From the NCBI RefSeq assembly GCF_035083965.1, contig NC_089735.1:1123501-1187500 (forward strand): a stretch of DNA of 64,000 bases. Reading direction: 5' to 3'. Made by a program: the position numbers and the translations under genes. Numbering within the stretch: the first letter of the stretch is position 1; each line of letters starts with the position of its first letter. The notes under the pieces were generated by a model. The model did not search any database. It was not told where the DNA came from and saw only the letters and a list, made by a program, of their open reading frames with translations. The DNA is from Branchiostoma lanceolatum. Its lineage: Eukaryota > Chordata > Leptocardii > Amphioxiformes > Branchiostomatidae. Shown here in pieces: positions 1 to 11,975 of the stretch.

Positions 1-2515
1 TACTTATTCATTTCATATTAATTTATTTTTTTGTAACCTGATTTGATATGATTTGTCATGTAATGTAAGGGCTCCCCTGGAAACCAGTTACTTAGTTAAC
101 TAAAGGAATCACCCTAAAGATTAATAAAAAAAATCAATAGATAAAATTTTGAAATCATTGGTGGCCGTACGGTCGCTTAGCGATCGCCGTCTGGTGGGAA
201 GACTCCGTACAATGACTGCTATGTGAGCGACTTGTTCCGCGAATATTTCATGGATAAGCAATCGTGCTAAAGCGTGGACAACTCCGTCTCTGGACCTGGA
301 GGTCAAGAGTTCGAGTCCCGCCTGCTCTTGCTCACCTAACGTGCCCGCTACTGTCTAGGGTTGCAGTCGTAAGAGGTGATGTTAAGCCACGCCTGGCCCA
401 TTATTCATTGTGCTTGTAGAAAAGATCATGAGGAATGTCCCAGTATGATAAGTTGCAACTACAGCAGACGTGGTACATAGATGCTCTTCCTGTTTACACC
501 AGAGGAAGATGAACAGGTTTGAGATCAGCTCTATTAGCCGCAGTGTTTATGCAGCACGTCAGGTGTACCGATGTGAACCCTTTTCATAAACAGCTCCTGA
601 CAAACGGTGGGAGTTATAATTGCTACAAGCAGAAAAATTACCCCTACTTTGTCTAATCCCTTCCAGTCGTTTCAAACGAGGTTGCTGCCTACAAATCTCA
701 TTTCCAAAGAAACGCCTGAAATTTAATTTGATGCCGGGATTTGGGGAGGATTTCCATGAGAAAGACCCGCGCGATTTCCCCTCCGCATTCCCGGCGCATC
801 TAATAGAGAAGTGATTTGATTTTTAAGGAGCGGTGTCAGGGGTCAGCGCGATTTGAGCGGAGTTTTACCGGAATGTAAAGAGGAATTAGATCGATGAGCG
901 CGGCGCGGGATGCGACGGTCGGTAGTCAGAAAACAACATTTATCCCGCGGAGAAGTTCAGGAAAGGTTAGCTCAGCGCTGATGAATGGATTTCGCCGTGG
1001 ATGTGGATTTGTGCGGACAGGGGCGGAATAGATGAAACCGTTACACGTCCGCGGCGGAATACGGAATGAAGAACAAAGAGCCCGTCTAAATTCTACCTTA
1101 CCTTAGTTCTAGTGTTTGATTTCCGTCTTAACCTAGTCCTAGTCTTGTATAAATGTTTGATTTTCAATCAACCAGCAAGATGTTCATATATAGCTTTTAC
1201 ACTCACGCTCCGGATAAAAGAAGTGGGCAGCTGCAGGCAGCCGTGACGATGCCCTAGATTTGCAGTTCAAATGAAGCTCAACAGTACACAGTGTTTTGTT
1301 GAATCTTATTTGTAGGTTTTATGCATTCTTCTAGTATTCTCTTCTATTAGATTTACGCACATAATTCAATTGTTCAATTGGACATGTCACAAGATCTAGA
1401 GATGTCTGAAATCGATTGAGACGATTGACGGAAATAGCTTTCTACTACGTCCGCCTCCAGGTTGGTGTCCCTATGACGTCAGCAACAGCAGGCAGCGCAT
1501 GCGCAGTGACGAACCCTGACAGCCGGCGTGATAATCTGGTGCCGCAACCATTTACCCCACTGGTGCTTTGGTCTCGGTGACATCGTATTCTCTGTGACGT
1601 CCAAAGAGTTTAGATGGCTTATATATGATTAGACAGTGTAGTTGAAGGGCTGGGATGATCAACAACCATTGCGGAATGTTTGATTAATGAAGTAACATTT
1701 TGTCTGCGTTGTATATTCATGAAGATATGTGAGGTCTGCTTGCAGTCTTTACTCATAACGTATCCCACACAAAGAGCTGCAACTACGCCAATAAGTGTGA
1801 ATTACAGGCATGATTAATTGCCGTAATTAGATCCGTGGTTGATCGTGACGAAGGTCCTTTTTCAACTGCAGCTGTTGTTCAACCCCGTTTCTGACGTGGA
1901 GATCGTAAACACTGACGTGTCTTTAATAGAGAAATGAATTTCTGTCAAAAGGTCAGGTTTAACATGCACTTCGGTCATAACCTTTCTCAAGCAGAAAAAG
2001 ACGCTGGTCAATTTTGATTTTGAAAAGTCAACCTTTTCCTTTTAAGATCCTACATTTCAACTACGTCACCGACTACACATAGTGACAGATGCAAATATCT
2101 GTGACACTTTTGCGATGTTCTTATTCTAGTGTGTCATATTAGAAATGACCTAGCTTATCCACTACGATTATGGGCATCTAAAAGGAAGTTAGTCATGAAT
2201 AAATACATGTACGTTGATGAAGGTTAGACACCCAGGTAATAAGATACGCCAAATAGCAGTTACTCAAGCTACTGGATATGATTTTGGAAACGGTCAGAAG
2301 TTTCAAGTAGAATCCACTAGTTTTCACTGTGTCACTGACAAAAACTAGACGTATCTAAATACATGTAAGGGTGAATTGTGTGCTAGTTTTTAGTATAAGG
2401 ATCAATTTTCAGTTGCTGGTCACAAAGTATAACTTTTAGTTTCATATTCGGTTCTAGTTCGACCCGTGGGAATCTGGGTGGCTCTGAACATAGCCTGTAT
2501 TTACACAAGCTCTCA
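1..2515. other. gene-poor stretch, no supported gene
   Basis: No open reading frame here has a recognisable domain, good length or splice context. One weak tRNA-like segment is listed separately. The segment near 2215-2300 resembles one near 5165-5245 (both carry GAAGGTTAGACA and TACGCCAAA), so it is a dispersed repeat of unknown family. A CRE-like TGACGTCA occurs near 1475, but nothing ties it to a gene. Confidence 0.6.
245..480 (+). repeat. possible tRNA-derived SINE fragment
   Basis: The segment holds a B-box-like GAGTTCGAGTCCCG near 308-321, preceded at about the right distance by a tRNA-like but poorly matching A-box region. No cloverleaf can be drawn, so this is not a functional tRNA. 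A decayed tRNA-derived SINE is the best guess, and confidence is low. Confidence 0.3.
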
Positions 2516-2521
2516 GCCGGA

Positions 2522-2625
2522 GGTTACGGAAACCGGCTGGACACTAGGAGCGCGATTCGTCAGGCTAGGGTTAAAGGCGGTTACGGAAACCGGCTGGACA
2601 CTAGGAGCGCGATTCGTCAGGCTAG
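2522..2625. repeat. two-copy 57-bp tandem duplication
   Basis: A 57-bp unit starting GGTTACGGAAACCGGCTGG at 2522 is repeated at 2579 with essentially no change over about 47 bp. The near identity means the duplication is recent compared with the decayed repeats around it. No gene is involved. Confidence 0.85.
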
Positions 2626-2829
2626 CTCTGAACATGAGAGTCAGTTTTCCAACATGCTAAGTACCAGTCACAGGCGGACTTGCCACTGCTCAGCCCAACC
2701 AGACCAGTGTTCAGCCTCCAGTGATCAGGCGGCGACCCAGCTAGCTGCTACGCCGGATTCCTCGACATTGCTGTCTGCAGGCAAACCTGGCGAATCTGCC
2801 TAACTGTGTGATTCGACTTCCGAAAGGTT

Positions 2830-3110
2830 TCATCAGGTTGGTAGAACATAGGACATTTGGAGTTTCTTTTAACCAAACCAGAAAATCTCACCCGCTGACG
2901 TTTCGGTGTCTGTCAGACACCTTCATCAGAGCTTCTGACTGGAGTACTCGCCGCAAAAGCGCCACCTACATCGGCTACTTATAGCGATGAGAAGCAGTAC
3001 TCCAGTCAGAAGCTCTGAAGGTGTCTGACAGACACCGGAGCGTCAGCAGGTGAGATTACCTAGTTGTGTTCAAATAAACTCCAAATGTCCTGTTTGACTC
3101 GAGCTGCTGC
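2830..3110. repeat. terminal-type repeat of a Penelope-like retroelement, inverted pair
   Basis: The two halves form an inverted repeat. GCTGACGTTTCGGTGTCTG ... CTTCTGACTGGAGTACT reads into the spacer and returns on the other strand, closing with CGTCAGCAGGTGAGATTA. The same terminal motif lies next to Penelope-type coding sequence at 46560-46866, which is why this family is proposed. Only ends are present and there is no coding part. Confidence 0.5.
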
Positions 3111-3431
3111 ACTGGCTCTAATGTAAGACGACATGGTGCACTAGTGGTTACACCTGTTGAGTTGAACAATACAGATACAGACGAGGCCATTTACAACCCC
3201 CATTTCTGTGGAAAAGAATGACATATCACTCAACAGATAAAGGTAAAAGAATGACTTTGTTTTGTGTTCGATATTCCAAACATAAAATTTTAGGTTACAC
3301 AAATCAAATACTGTACTAGTAGTAGCCTTGTAGTAGAAAGAGGGACTGATCGACATCGGGTGTCTCTGTCGCACCACGACTCCTGTCTCTTCACCCCCCC
3401 CCCCATGTCCTCTCTCTGCCCGGATTAAGCA

Positions 3432-3497
3432 CATATCATCACATATCACATATCATCACATATCATCACATATCATCACATATCATCACATATCACT
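3432..3497. repeat. (CATATCATCA)n microsatellite
   Basis: About six nearly perfect decamer units in a row, with one shortened unit. It follows a C-rich tract at about 3396. It is a simple repeat with no spacers, so it is not a CRISPR array. Confidence 0.9.
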
Positions 3498-3946
3498 TAT
3501 CAAAGAGCATGTGTCCGGATGACGCCCCGCCCCTCGGCCGGTAGGACGGCAGTGGCGTGGAGCCATCCAGACGTAATGAGGCACACGAGTTGAATATAAT
3601 CCCCCCCCCCCTTATCCTCCCTGCAACCACCTGATTGCACCGTTATGTAACAGGATTACCTGGTGTGTGAGCTATATTGGATCTTACAGGGACTTGATTG
3701 AACTTATCCAAGTGCAATATTCCAGCCGTTCTGACTAAACATCTAGGTTGGACGGATATTCGCCGCTCCCGACGTGAAGCTTCAGCCATGTTTTATTTTG
3801 AAGTCCGGGCTCGGGAATATCGCTTCACATTGTTTTACCGTTTCCTTGGTCCATAGACCTGGCTCACTCAGAAGACAACGGAACAAGGCTCTGGCCCAGC
3901 GCTGCCGGGAATCCAACCGATGATCTCACGGCCATGTGGTCAGAAA

Positions 3947-4150
3947 GAAGTACAAACCCGGCAACAGATAAATACAGATACAAGCATATACAATATCAAA
4001 ATGATGTCCCCATTTCTCCAAAAGGTTAGGATATAAAATACTGAATAAATACAAAAGAAGTACAAACTTTGCCGGCAACAGCTGAATACAGATACAAGCA
4101 TATACAATATCAAAGTAATGTCCCAAAATTCTCCAGAGTGTTAGGATATA
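3947..4150. repeat. two-copy ~110-bp tandem duplication
   Basis: GAAGTACAAAC opens both copies (3947 and 4057). Both then share ATACAGATACAAGCATATAC and end at GTTAGGATATAAA. The copies differ by substitutions and small indels, so the duplication is older than the one at 2522. Confidence 0.8.
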
Positions 4151-5494
4151 AATCTAATTTAAAAAATATCACTTGGACTCTTAGAGAAGCACATCATACA
4201 AACACTGCCAACGACAATGGTGGTCTACAGATAAAAATTATGTCAAGCAGTCGTGATGAAACACCTACAGAAAACGCAGGACGTAGTGTGATCATGTCAA
4301 GCGAAGTCCTGCTCAGAACCGAAACAAGATTTATCAGAACGTGTTCAGAACCGATACAAGATTTACCGGAACCCTTCCTGCGCCGGAGATGACAGGATTA
4401 GGTCAGACAGCCCCACCCCGGTCCGCGGGAGGATTAGGTGCTTACCTGGCGGGAGAAATCTCCTGATAACAGATTTAATAACGAGACGACGTGTTTATCC
4501 TCCACATCCATCACACCTGACGGCACGCCGCCATCAACCCACCTGTGCGGAACGAAATCTCCGTGGGGCAAGTTGAACGTCTTCACAACAACTTCTGAAT
4601 GTTTCGGACTAGAGCTGTGTACCAATTGCCATGTACATGTACAGCGCTTTATGTACAGGTCCGGTCATGGTCCTAAATACAACAATATACGTGTGGTCAT
4701 TTATCTGTCGTTTCATGTCACTTTTAGTGGTGAATTGCAATCTTTGTATGAGGATTTACATATTCCAAAACAGAATGTTTTCTTGATTCTCAAGTGAACG
4801 ATTTTCAAAATTGTTAACAAGGGATTTACCTATCGTAAGTCTGATAAAACGGTACCCACTTGTGTTTTAGTTTGTTCAGGTCAAGGTACATCTGGTATTC
4901 AAGTCAGGACCTATATCTGAACAATTTTACAGGTTTAGGAACAGGGTGTTGATATTAGACATCCATAGTTTGACCAACTACGACATCGGCACAGTGCCAC
5001 CAAAATGAAAACAGATCCAAGACAGAAGAGGAATGTCCAGGCTCTGCATGGTGTACAAAATGACTAATAAACTTGAGAACGTTCAAACTACTAAGTACCT
5101 AGTAAATGGCGACGGTATCTAGTACCAGCTATGAAAAGAACAGGAATCAGTCATGGCTTTAAACGTTCATGAAGGTTAGACATCCAAGTAGTAAGGTACG
5201 CCAAAAATAGTTGCTCAAGCAACTGGATAAAACTTTGAAACAGTAACGATAGGACTGGAAAACCAGATTTTATACCAAAACTCTGAATAGATATGTTAAT
5301 GAGGTTTTGACAATTTAGGATGTCTTGACGTAGTCTTTCTACTTTGTCGTTTTTTTGACACACAAAAAATGAGAAAGTAGAAAGCCCGACAAAAACGCCT
5401 AAAAACACGTCAAATACCAGACGGAACCCCTCCTCTGCTTGGAGAGTAGCGTTTAAGGTCATGTTCGCGTATTTAAGGTTAATATCTATTCATG

Positions 5495-5602
5495 TTATAG
5501 ATAAGTTCTTTGAAATTGAAATATTACGATTGTTATATATCTACAAATTGCCATACATTGTACCCCTTACAATTGTTGCGCAATAAAGTTCTTCTTCTTC
5601 TA
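5495..5602 (+). mobile_element. LINE-type 3' tail fragment
   Basis: AT-rich segment ending in GCGCAATAAAGTTCTTCTTC, a polyadenylation-like end followed by a short simple repeat, as in amphioxus non-LTR retrotransposon tails. No coding part is attached, so it is a heavily 5'-truncated copy. Confidence 0.45.
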
Positions 5603-6244
5603 TCTCGTATACAGATTCATTTAATTGTGTCAAAAGAAATATCTTATGCAACGACTGTTACTCCGATGCAGCGTTGACCAAAGAGAACAAAAGAGATTCG
5701 GCAGTTACAATAGCAGGCTAATTACCGTATATATGCATGGCGTTCTGCCGACGTACTACCGAACAAAACGTAATAACAGCGTGTCGGGAGACTGATCACC
5801 TGTCGTGGCTACTTACGTGGGCGGGGCCAGATACATCCACTGGTTCTCATCACGTTTATCATTCATCTTCATTTCGCCATCATTTATCTTTATTACGCCA
5901 TGCCGAGGGCTTAATCAACAACACCTTACGATGGGACGTCCATAGTAAGTAACTCAATTCAACATTCAACCGTTTTTGTATGCTTCCGAAGACTGACCCT
6001 CAACAATTCTCATCATGAGCAGCCAGCCGCTGCCATTCATCATGCCGTAAACACTTCCCAGTTCTCAGTCGATCGAAGAGGAAGTGCAATTTATGCAAAC
6101 ATGTTTCATTCCAGCTATGTGTCTGTGTTATTTAGTGTGTGTAAGGGTAAAGTGCAATAATTCTGCAACTTTTAATCACGCTATGATTCAACATATGCCA
6201 AAATGCCATTGATGATGATACCTACCTATTTCAAACTGACGTGG

Positions 6245-6699
6245 TTCAAATGATGATGATGATCCACTGTATTCTGCGGCTCGAAGGTTGTGGAAACAGC
6301 CTCCGGCTGCACTCAGTCTTTCTTCATTTCTTTCCACTGTGTCTCCTTTTGTGCGAGCAGCCGTAGCTCTCTGAGTTTCTTTGCTGTTCTTAGGTTTCCC
6401 ATTCCTTTGTTCTTGAGATCAGTTTTTAGGACACTTAGTAGGTTCGTGCAATGTCTTCCTTTCCTGGCCTTGTATTTGTTGCACCCCACTGTAGCAAATT
6501 CTAGTGCCTTTTGAGCTGGAGTGTCTTCGGGCATGCGAAGGATGTGCCCTAGCATGCACCACCTTAGATGGTGAACTTTAGTTGACAGTTGGGTGGTGTT
6601 GCACATCTTGTATAGTGCTTTGTTAGAGATTTTGTGGGGCCATTGGTACCCTGTGATTTTGCGTGATTTCAAATACTGCTTGATTAACGAAATATTCAA
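6245..6699 (-). mobile_element. LINE (CR1/L2/Jockey-like) ORF2 C-terminal fragment
   Basis: The minus strand encodes about 128 residues typical of the extreme C-terminus of non-LTR reverse transcriptase proteins: LRWCMLGHILRMPEDTPAQK, then an RKGRHC segment and a DLKNKGMGNL segment. It ends in a (CAT/ATG)n tail at about 6250-6263, which marks the element 3' end. The rest of the element is missing, which is the usual 5' truncation. A second fragment of the same family, in the other orientation, is at 13690-13870. Confidence 0.75.
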
Positions 6700-6727
6700 T
6701 CAATTGATATCTGCACTTGTGACTGAA

Positions 6728-7200
6728 GAGGTCCTGTCAAGACCTATCCATCCAATAAACTGAAGCGATAAACAAATTTTGATACCGATTTCCTCTGGGA
6801 CCCGTGTTAGTCTTGAGAGAGACGCGGCATCGCAATTCGACCTGGATACTACGGAGTCTCATCTTCCTAAAAACAACTTCCGAGTGTTTCGGACAAACCA
6901 CGACAGCTGAGCAAAGTGTCACCAAAAAGAAAACTTGAGAAGATTCGCATCTACAGCACGTTAATGAACAAACCACACTTTTTAGATAAAAGAGTAAGGG
7001 TCCTTCCCGGGGTGAGAGGAATTCGTGCAGGTTGTACCTATTGTGCAAAACTGATGTGTTACACCTAAAGGTGAAGACTCCGGATCCAAGACCTGTCTAT
7101 CCTATTAGCTCAAGCGCCAAACAAATTTTGATACCGATTTCCTTTGGTACACGTGTTAGTCTTGAGAGGGGTGCGGCATCGCAATTCGACCTGACAGTGG
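6728..7200. repeat. pair of ~115-bp direct repeats 350 bp apart
   Basis: Segments 6731-6850 and 7082-7200 share ACAAATTTTGATACCGATTT and TGTTAGTCTTGAGAG followed by GCGGCATCGCAATTCGACCTG. They are diverged by about 10-15% by eye. The family is unknown. Confidence 0.7.
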
Positions 7201-7344
7201 ACACTACAGTATTCTGCGTGGATCATCACCTGTCCAAACTGACGACTCCCAGCCCACCGCTAGCCACTATTCCCCCAAGCTGTTACACAAACAGATTTTA
7301 TAGCCCCATGAAGGACCCCTATCATTCTTACGCCGTTGCGTGAT

Positions 7345-8855
7345 CTGGACGTCGTCTGGTTTGTGTTTCACCCGGTCTACAGAGACACGTCGAGCACTGC
7401 AAGGTTACCGTAAGATCGGGGAGATAAAGGGGGAGACAAAGAGCTGGCTAGCCGCCCGGTGAGAGGGCGGGACCGCTACAGTACGTGTGGCAGGCTCCTG
7501 TCGGCTGGGTGTGTGGACGGTGTCGTGTGTGTTTGATCTAAAAGTCGTTTACACGCAGCCGTTGCCAATCGTCACTGCATGCTTCTTTGTTTGATGGTGA
7601 CTCAGTGCAATGGGCGTGTCATACATTTTTCTATGACCCAATTGTTTAAATGTTTTAGTGTATAATGCTATAAATGATAGCATTAATGGCTACAACACAT
7701 CTAAAAGCTAGTACTGGTGAAATCACACCGGTCAGAAACATCGACACTAACAGTAGTTTGCGCCGACGACTACCTTTGACACGAGGTGATAGCAATCTCT
7801 ATTTTAGACAGTTTTGTAAGGAAAGGTTGAAACATTGGCTAGTACTAGTGCGGTGGCTTATAAGCAGCACAAGAACATCTTTCTTCGCTGGATGGTAGAA
7901 CATAGGATATTGGAGATTTCTTTTTTTTTTCAAAACCATTAAAAGCAGCACTCCAGTAAGAAGCTCTGAGGAAGGTGTCTCATAGACAACGAAACGTAAG
8001 CAGGTGATATTTCAAAGGTTGGGGAAAAATGAAATCTCCGATATCCTTAGAACATCTTTCTCCTAACGATCAATGCATCATTGAAAGCGCATGGGATATT
8101 TCTTCTTCCGCTGTTTACGATAAAAATAATTGAAAACAGATATGTCACAGCGTCTTGTCTTCAAAACAGTGTGTGCAGCGTTTTCTTCCCTCCCTTTACT
8201 CTGCTGCTCTAAGTAAGTTAGCCCGGATCGTGAATCTACCAGAAAGTTCATTTCATCAAATTCCGCTCCTCCTATCCGGGTCCCAGGGCAGACGAGATTA
8301 GGCACCGTCTCTACAGGTAGAGAGAGGATTGCTGTTAAAGGATTACCTGTGCATTAGGAGGAGACCGGCGGAAACATCAACATTCCCCTGGGGCCAGGCC
8401 AACAGACACAGTCGGCTACCCCGTGACACTGGTGGCTTTATCCGCTGCCACGTGATGTTTGTTTAGGCTTCATCTCATCAATCCAGTTTTCATTCAAGCT
8501 AGCTTTATTTATGTTACAAGTAGAAAGAACATGTCTGCAATATTGGGTTTTCATAAAGGGTCTCCCTTGGGAAGGACCCCAAACATGATTGTGATAAATA
8601 TTAGATGAAGAGAAGAGAGAAACACCACATGGAAGTACTGTTGCAAGAACGGGAACTTCCGTGATGTCTACTTAGTACAGCTATATATAGACACACTTAA
8701 GTTAACTCGTTGACTTTCACGTCGTATTTGTAATGTGTATCAGTATATCATGGAGAGAGGAGGTCAATAGATAATGCTGCTACTATATTGTATGTAGAGC
8801 AACCCTAGTCCGGGCAAGCTGCCCGATATGATGATGATGATTTTATGTTGAATGC
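7345..8855. other. intergenic stretch, no supported gene
   Basis: No recognisable coding sequence. A Penelope-type terminal fragment is at 7885-8040 and a short (GAT)n run at 8829-8841. Reading frames of 74-75 codons lack any family signature. Confidence 0.5.
7885..8040 (+). repeat. Penelope-like terminal repeat fragment
   Basis: Carries the remnants CACTCCAGTAAGAAGCTCTG, GAAGGTGTCT and CGAAACGTAAGCAGGTGAT, matching the terminal motif at 2830-3110 and 46560 with substitutions. It is an old solo terminal piece. Confidence 0.45.
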
Positions 8856-10484
8856 AATTTAAGAGTCATTGCACGAGAAAACCAGGCAAAACCAGGCAGA
8901 GGTGGGAAGATGGGGGTCGGCCAAATCGGCTCAAACTTTGTATGTGTGATAGGTATGTGGAACTATGAACAGCCATATAATTAAAACCCTCCAGCTATTT
9001 TTCGTTATGGCGTTATGGGACCCCCCTCTGAGACCCTCAAAAATTCAACAATTCATGGCTGAAAATTACTGAAATTGCAATGGCTACCCTGACAATTCTG
9101 ATTAAGATACGATTATGAATTTTATATTTCCATATAGCATGGGTTCCCTAGTTTTACCTGCCAAAAGTTGAAGGTGAAGCATTGAAATTGAGAGGGTGTA
9201 CTAGGGGGTTACCAGAACCAATGAAAGCAGACTTTTCATCTCTTTGAATTTTAGTCATTTTTAAGGGGAATTATCTGCCCTGGGCAGTGGCTTTGGAGAC
9301 TGGTTTTACTGTTGCTTGAGAGAGGAACATCTACTGATTCAAAAATAAGTGTCGTAAATTTGGGCCATTCATAACGCGAGCCGTGAATGGGGGCTCTTTA
9401 TGGGGATTTTTCGGGTTCGGGGCTATAATAAATCAGGTTGTGACGTCTCACTACGGGGTAAGTTATGGCAATTTTTTCTGCCGCTACGTGAAAACCATGC
9501 ATAATTGTCATAAAATGCTAGCACAAATCAGACATGTTGATTTGGGCTCTACATGGGGGATATGAGGGTACTTAAAAAGTAAATTAAGCTTGTTTTACAC
9601 ATTTTACAGTTGCTCTCTAAGAATTAGTTAGTTCCTCACTAAATAATTATATGCAAACATGTATTCATTCATTAGATGGTAATACATCAAATTAAAGGCT
9701 ATGTATGGGGGTTATCAGAACTCCACATTTTCACTGGAACACACCCGTGCACATGGGTGCAGAGCTACATATACTTTATATGACTATAACAAATGTCAAG
9801 AACAATTTAAGATTTCAGCTAAATGTATATAATTTTGATGGTCAATCAGGATCAGTACAGGTATCATACTGAATTCAACAAACTGCAGTTCATAGATTAT
9901 CAAACTTACAAAGTGTTCTCAGAAACGAAGCCCATTACTGTAGCATGTAATGTAATTTTTATTCCCAGGGTTACACACACCATATCAAAATTTTGATGCT
10001 ACATGTATCTACAAAATGCATGCAATTCCTAAAATTATGTCATAGGACCATTGAAACAGTCATAAGCGTTAAACAGATGAATACCATTATGCAAAATTTG
10101 AAGTCCAAGATCATGCACATAAACTTGTTCTTCACTCACTCAGTCTGACTCTCAGGAAGGTGATTAAGGAGGATATTGGTTTACAGGATGATGATCTTTA
10201 TTCTGATCTTGACAGGGACTTGTAAAGAAACTTGTGTCACCTCACAGAGAATGAAATGAATGGGATAATACAAAAATATCAACTATTGCCATCATCTATC
10301 ATTGTGAGAAACGAACATCTGCAAACACGCCAAATGTGAAGGGCTGAATGCATTGAAGCTGATAGGAGTGACGCATTGCAATTTCCACGTACTTGCCACT
10401 TGTCAGTAACACGACCAGTATCCGGGAAAGCCTCCTACATCTGCCAAGTGGAAACCATTGTGCGCATCTGTACATGTTGGGCTG

Positions 10485-11060
10485 TTTCTATTTATCTATT
10501 TATTTATTTATTTATTTATGTCTGTTTTCTTTATACAGGGCAGGCGCACTCAGTGCTAAACGCACTGCTTCTCAGGCGTGCTCTGTACAGAATAACATAA
10601 ACAGACTGATAACATAACAAGGAAATAACATGAACTAATGAACAAAAAGTAACCAAAATAATAATATATATCAAACACCGTAAATCAAAGTCGATGCGGC
10701 AGGCCTTGTTTGGAGGTCAGAGGTCAGCATTACTGCTCTACTAGCTTTTTAAAAGTTAGGCCCGACGTTGCCACTCTAACTGTAGCCGGCAAATCATTCC
10801 AGGCAAATGCACCCCTGTACGCAAATTTTCTTCGGCCGGATTCTAGTTATCCAAGTTAGACAGGGGTCAAACCAAACACCTAGATATTTAAAACATGAAA
10901 CTACTTCCAAATACGTTCCAGAAAGAGTAAGATTTAGTTGTTCATTACCTAGGCGCAGCCTTCGTATAGTGCCAAAGAGCATAGACTTGCATTTACGGAC
11001 ATTTAGTGTCAGTCTGTTTGCATCTAGCCACCTCTTAATATTGCGAGGGTCAGCATTTAA
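10485..11060 (-). mobile_element. LINE 3' fragment with reverse-transcriptase C-terminal part
   Basis: Minus-strand residues RNIKRWLDANRLTLNVRKCK and, further on, FKYLGVWFD match the thumb/C-terminal region of non-LTR reverse transcriptases (W...N.L.LN..K, then KYLGV). The 3' end is marked by a TTTA/TAAA simple repeat at about 10490-10517. The coding part stops at 11057, where the TTAA of the neighbouring MITE begins. No reverse-transcriptase sequence resumes beyond the MITE, so the LINE was probably already 5'-truncated near this point. Confidence 0.65.
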
Positions 11061-11975
11061 CCCTATCCAGACTGGGGGGGGGGGGGCTAAAAGTGCCCGC
11101 GGCAACTTTGACATCGTATTACTGCCAAACGATGTATGCTACGACTACCAAACTTGGTGACTTTACCTAAAATTTTGTTGGGAACAATTTTATACTAATG
11201 GTTAAAGTTTATCATTTTTCATGTTGCCATGGCAACGGATTTCTGACAGGCGTTTTATGCAAAAATCAATAATTTTTTTAAAACAATGATATTTCTCAGG
11301 TTTTCTTGCACAACTACACTAGTTTTCCCACATTTATAACATTATATGTAATTAGGTGTAACTTTCCTGATTTAATATTCATAATTTATGCTAATTTGAT
11401 GACGTAATCAGTCAAAATCCAAGATGGCGGACTATATCACTATTTCAGGTATCAGCAGGCTTTTTTGCCTTTAAAATCGTCAATACCTGGCATTTTCTTT
11501 ATCAGAAACATTTAGATTAACGTTTCTAGTCTATTTTCAGTGTCCTTTGGGGTCATAAGTGGAAAAAAAGGATTTTTAAAAATTTCAAAATGGCCGATCC
11601 AAGATGGCGTTTCAAGGGAATCGCTAACAACACATGACGTCACTCTATGGCGTCATTTTGACGTCAACGTACTTACCATTGACGTTGTATGCCTTGCATA
11701 CCTTAAAATGAATAATACAAACAGTTTTGTTTAATGCCTTTAGATATTACGGGAATTCCCTATTTGGCCAATAAAATCACATCGATGACGTCATAATTAC
11801 GTCATATTACGTCATAACGTCACCAAAATTACAGGAATTATAAAACTTGACGTGAATATCACTCCCTGCAAATTTGGTGATGATACATCATACCGTTCGG
11901 AAATTATGAGGGGGGGGGGGCCGAATCAGCCCCCCCCAGTCCCAGATATACCAAAAAAGCCCAGTCTGGATAGGA
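11061..11975. mobile_element. piggyBac-type MITE (TTAA target duplication)
   Basis: The ends are inverted copies (CCCTATCCAGACTGGG on the left, its complement ending CCAGTCTGGATAGGA on the right), flanked by TTAA at 11057-11060 and 11976-11979. CCC-starting termini and a TTAA duplication are the hallmark of piggyBac. The 915 bp encode no transposase. Next to the termini are G- and C-runs. The interior carries many TGACGTCA/TTACGTCA sites (about 11635-11822) and two CCAAGATGGCG motifs. A second copy lacking its right end is at 60734-61527. Confidence 0.85.

Larger units (their letters stand above)
3500..6240. other. intergenic repeat-rich stretch, no supported gene
   Basis: Contains the 110-bp tandem duplication at 3947-4150 and the LINE tail near 5495, both listed separately, plus short segments related to other parts of the window (4560-4625 resembles 6860-6910). 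Reading frames up to 119 codons occur but have no recognisable domain and overlap repeats. Confidence 0.5.

Noticed and set aside
245-480. tRNA gene candidates here, at 30800-31096 and near 47650
   Set aside because: B-box motifs without a foldable cloverleaf; SINE remnants at most.
3432-3497. Regular short repeats suggesting an array
   Set aside because: Simple microsatellite with no unique spacers; not CRISPR.
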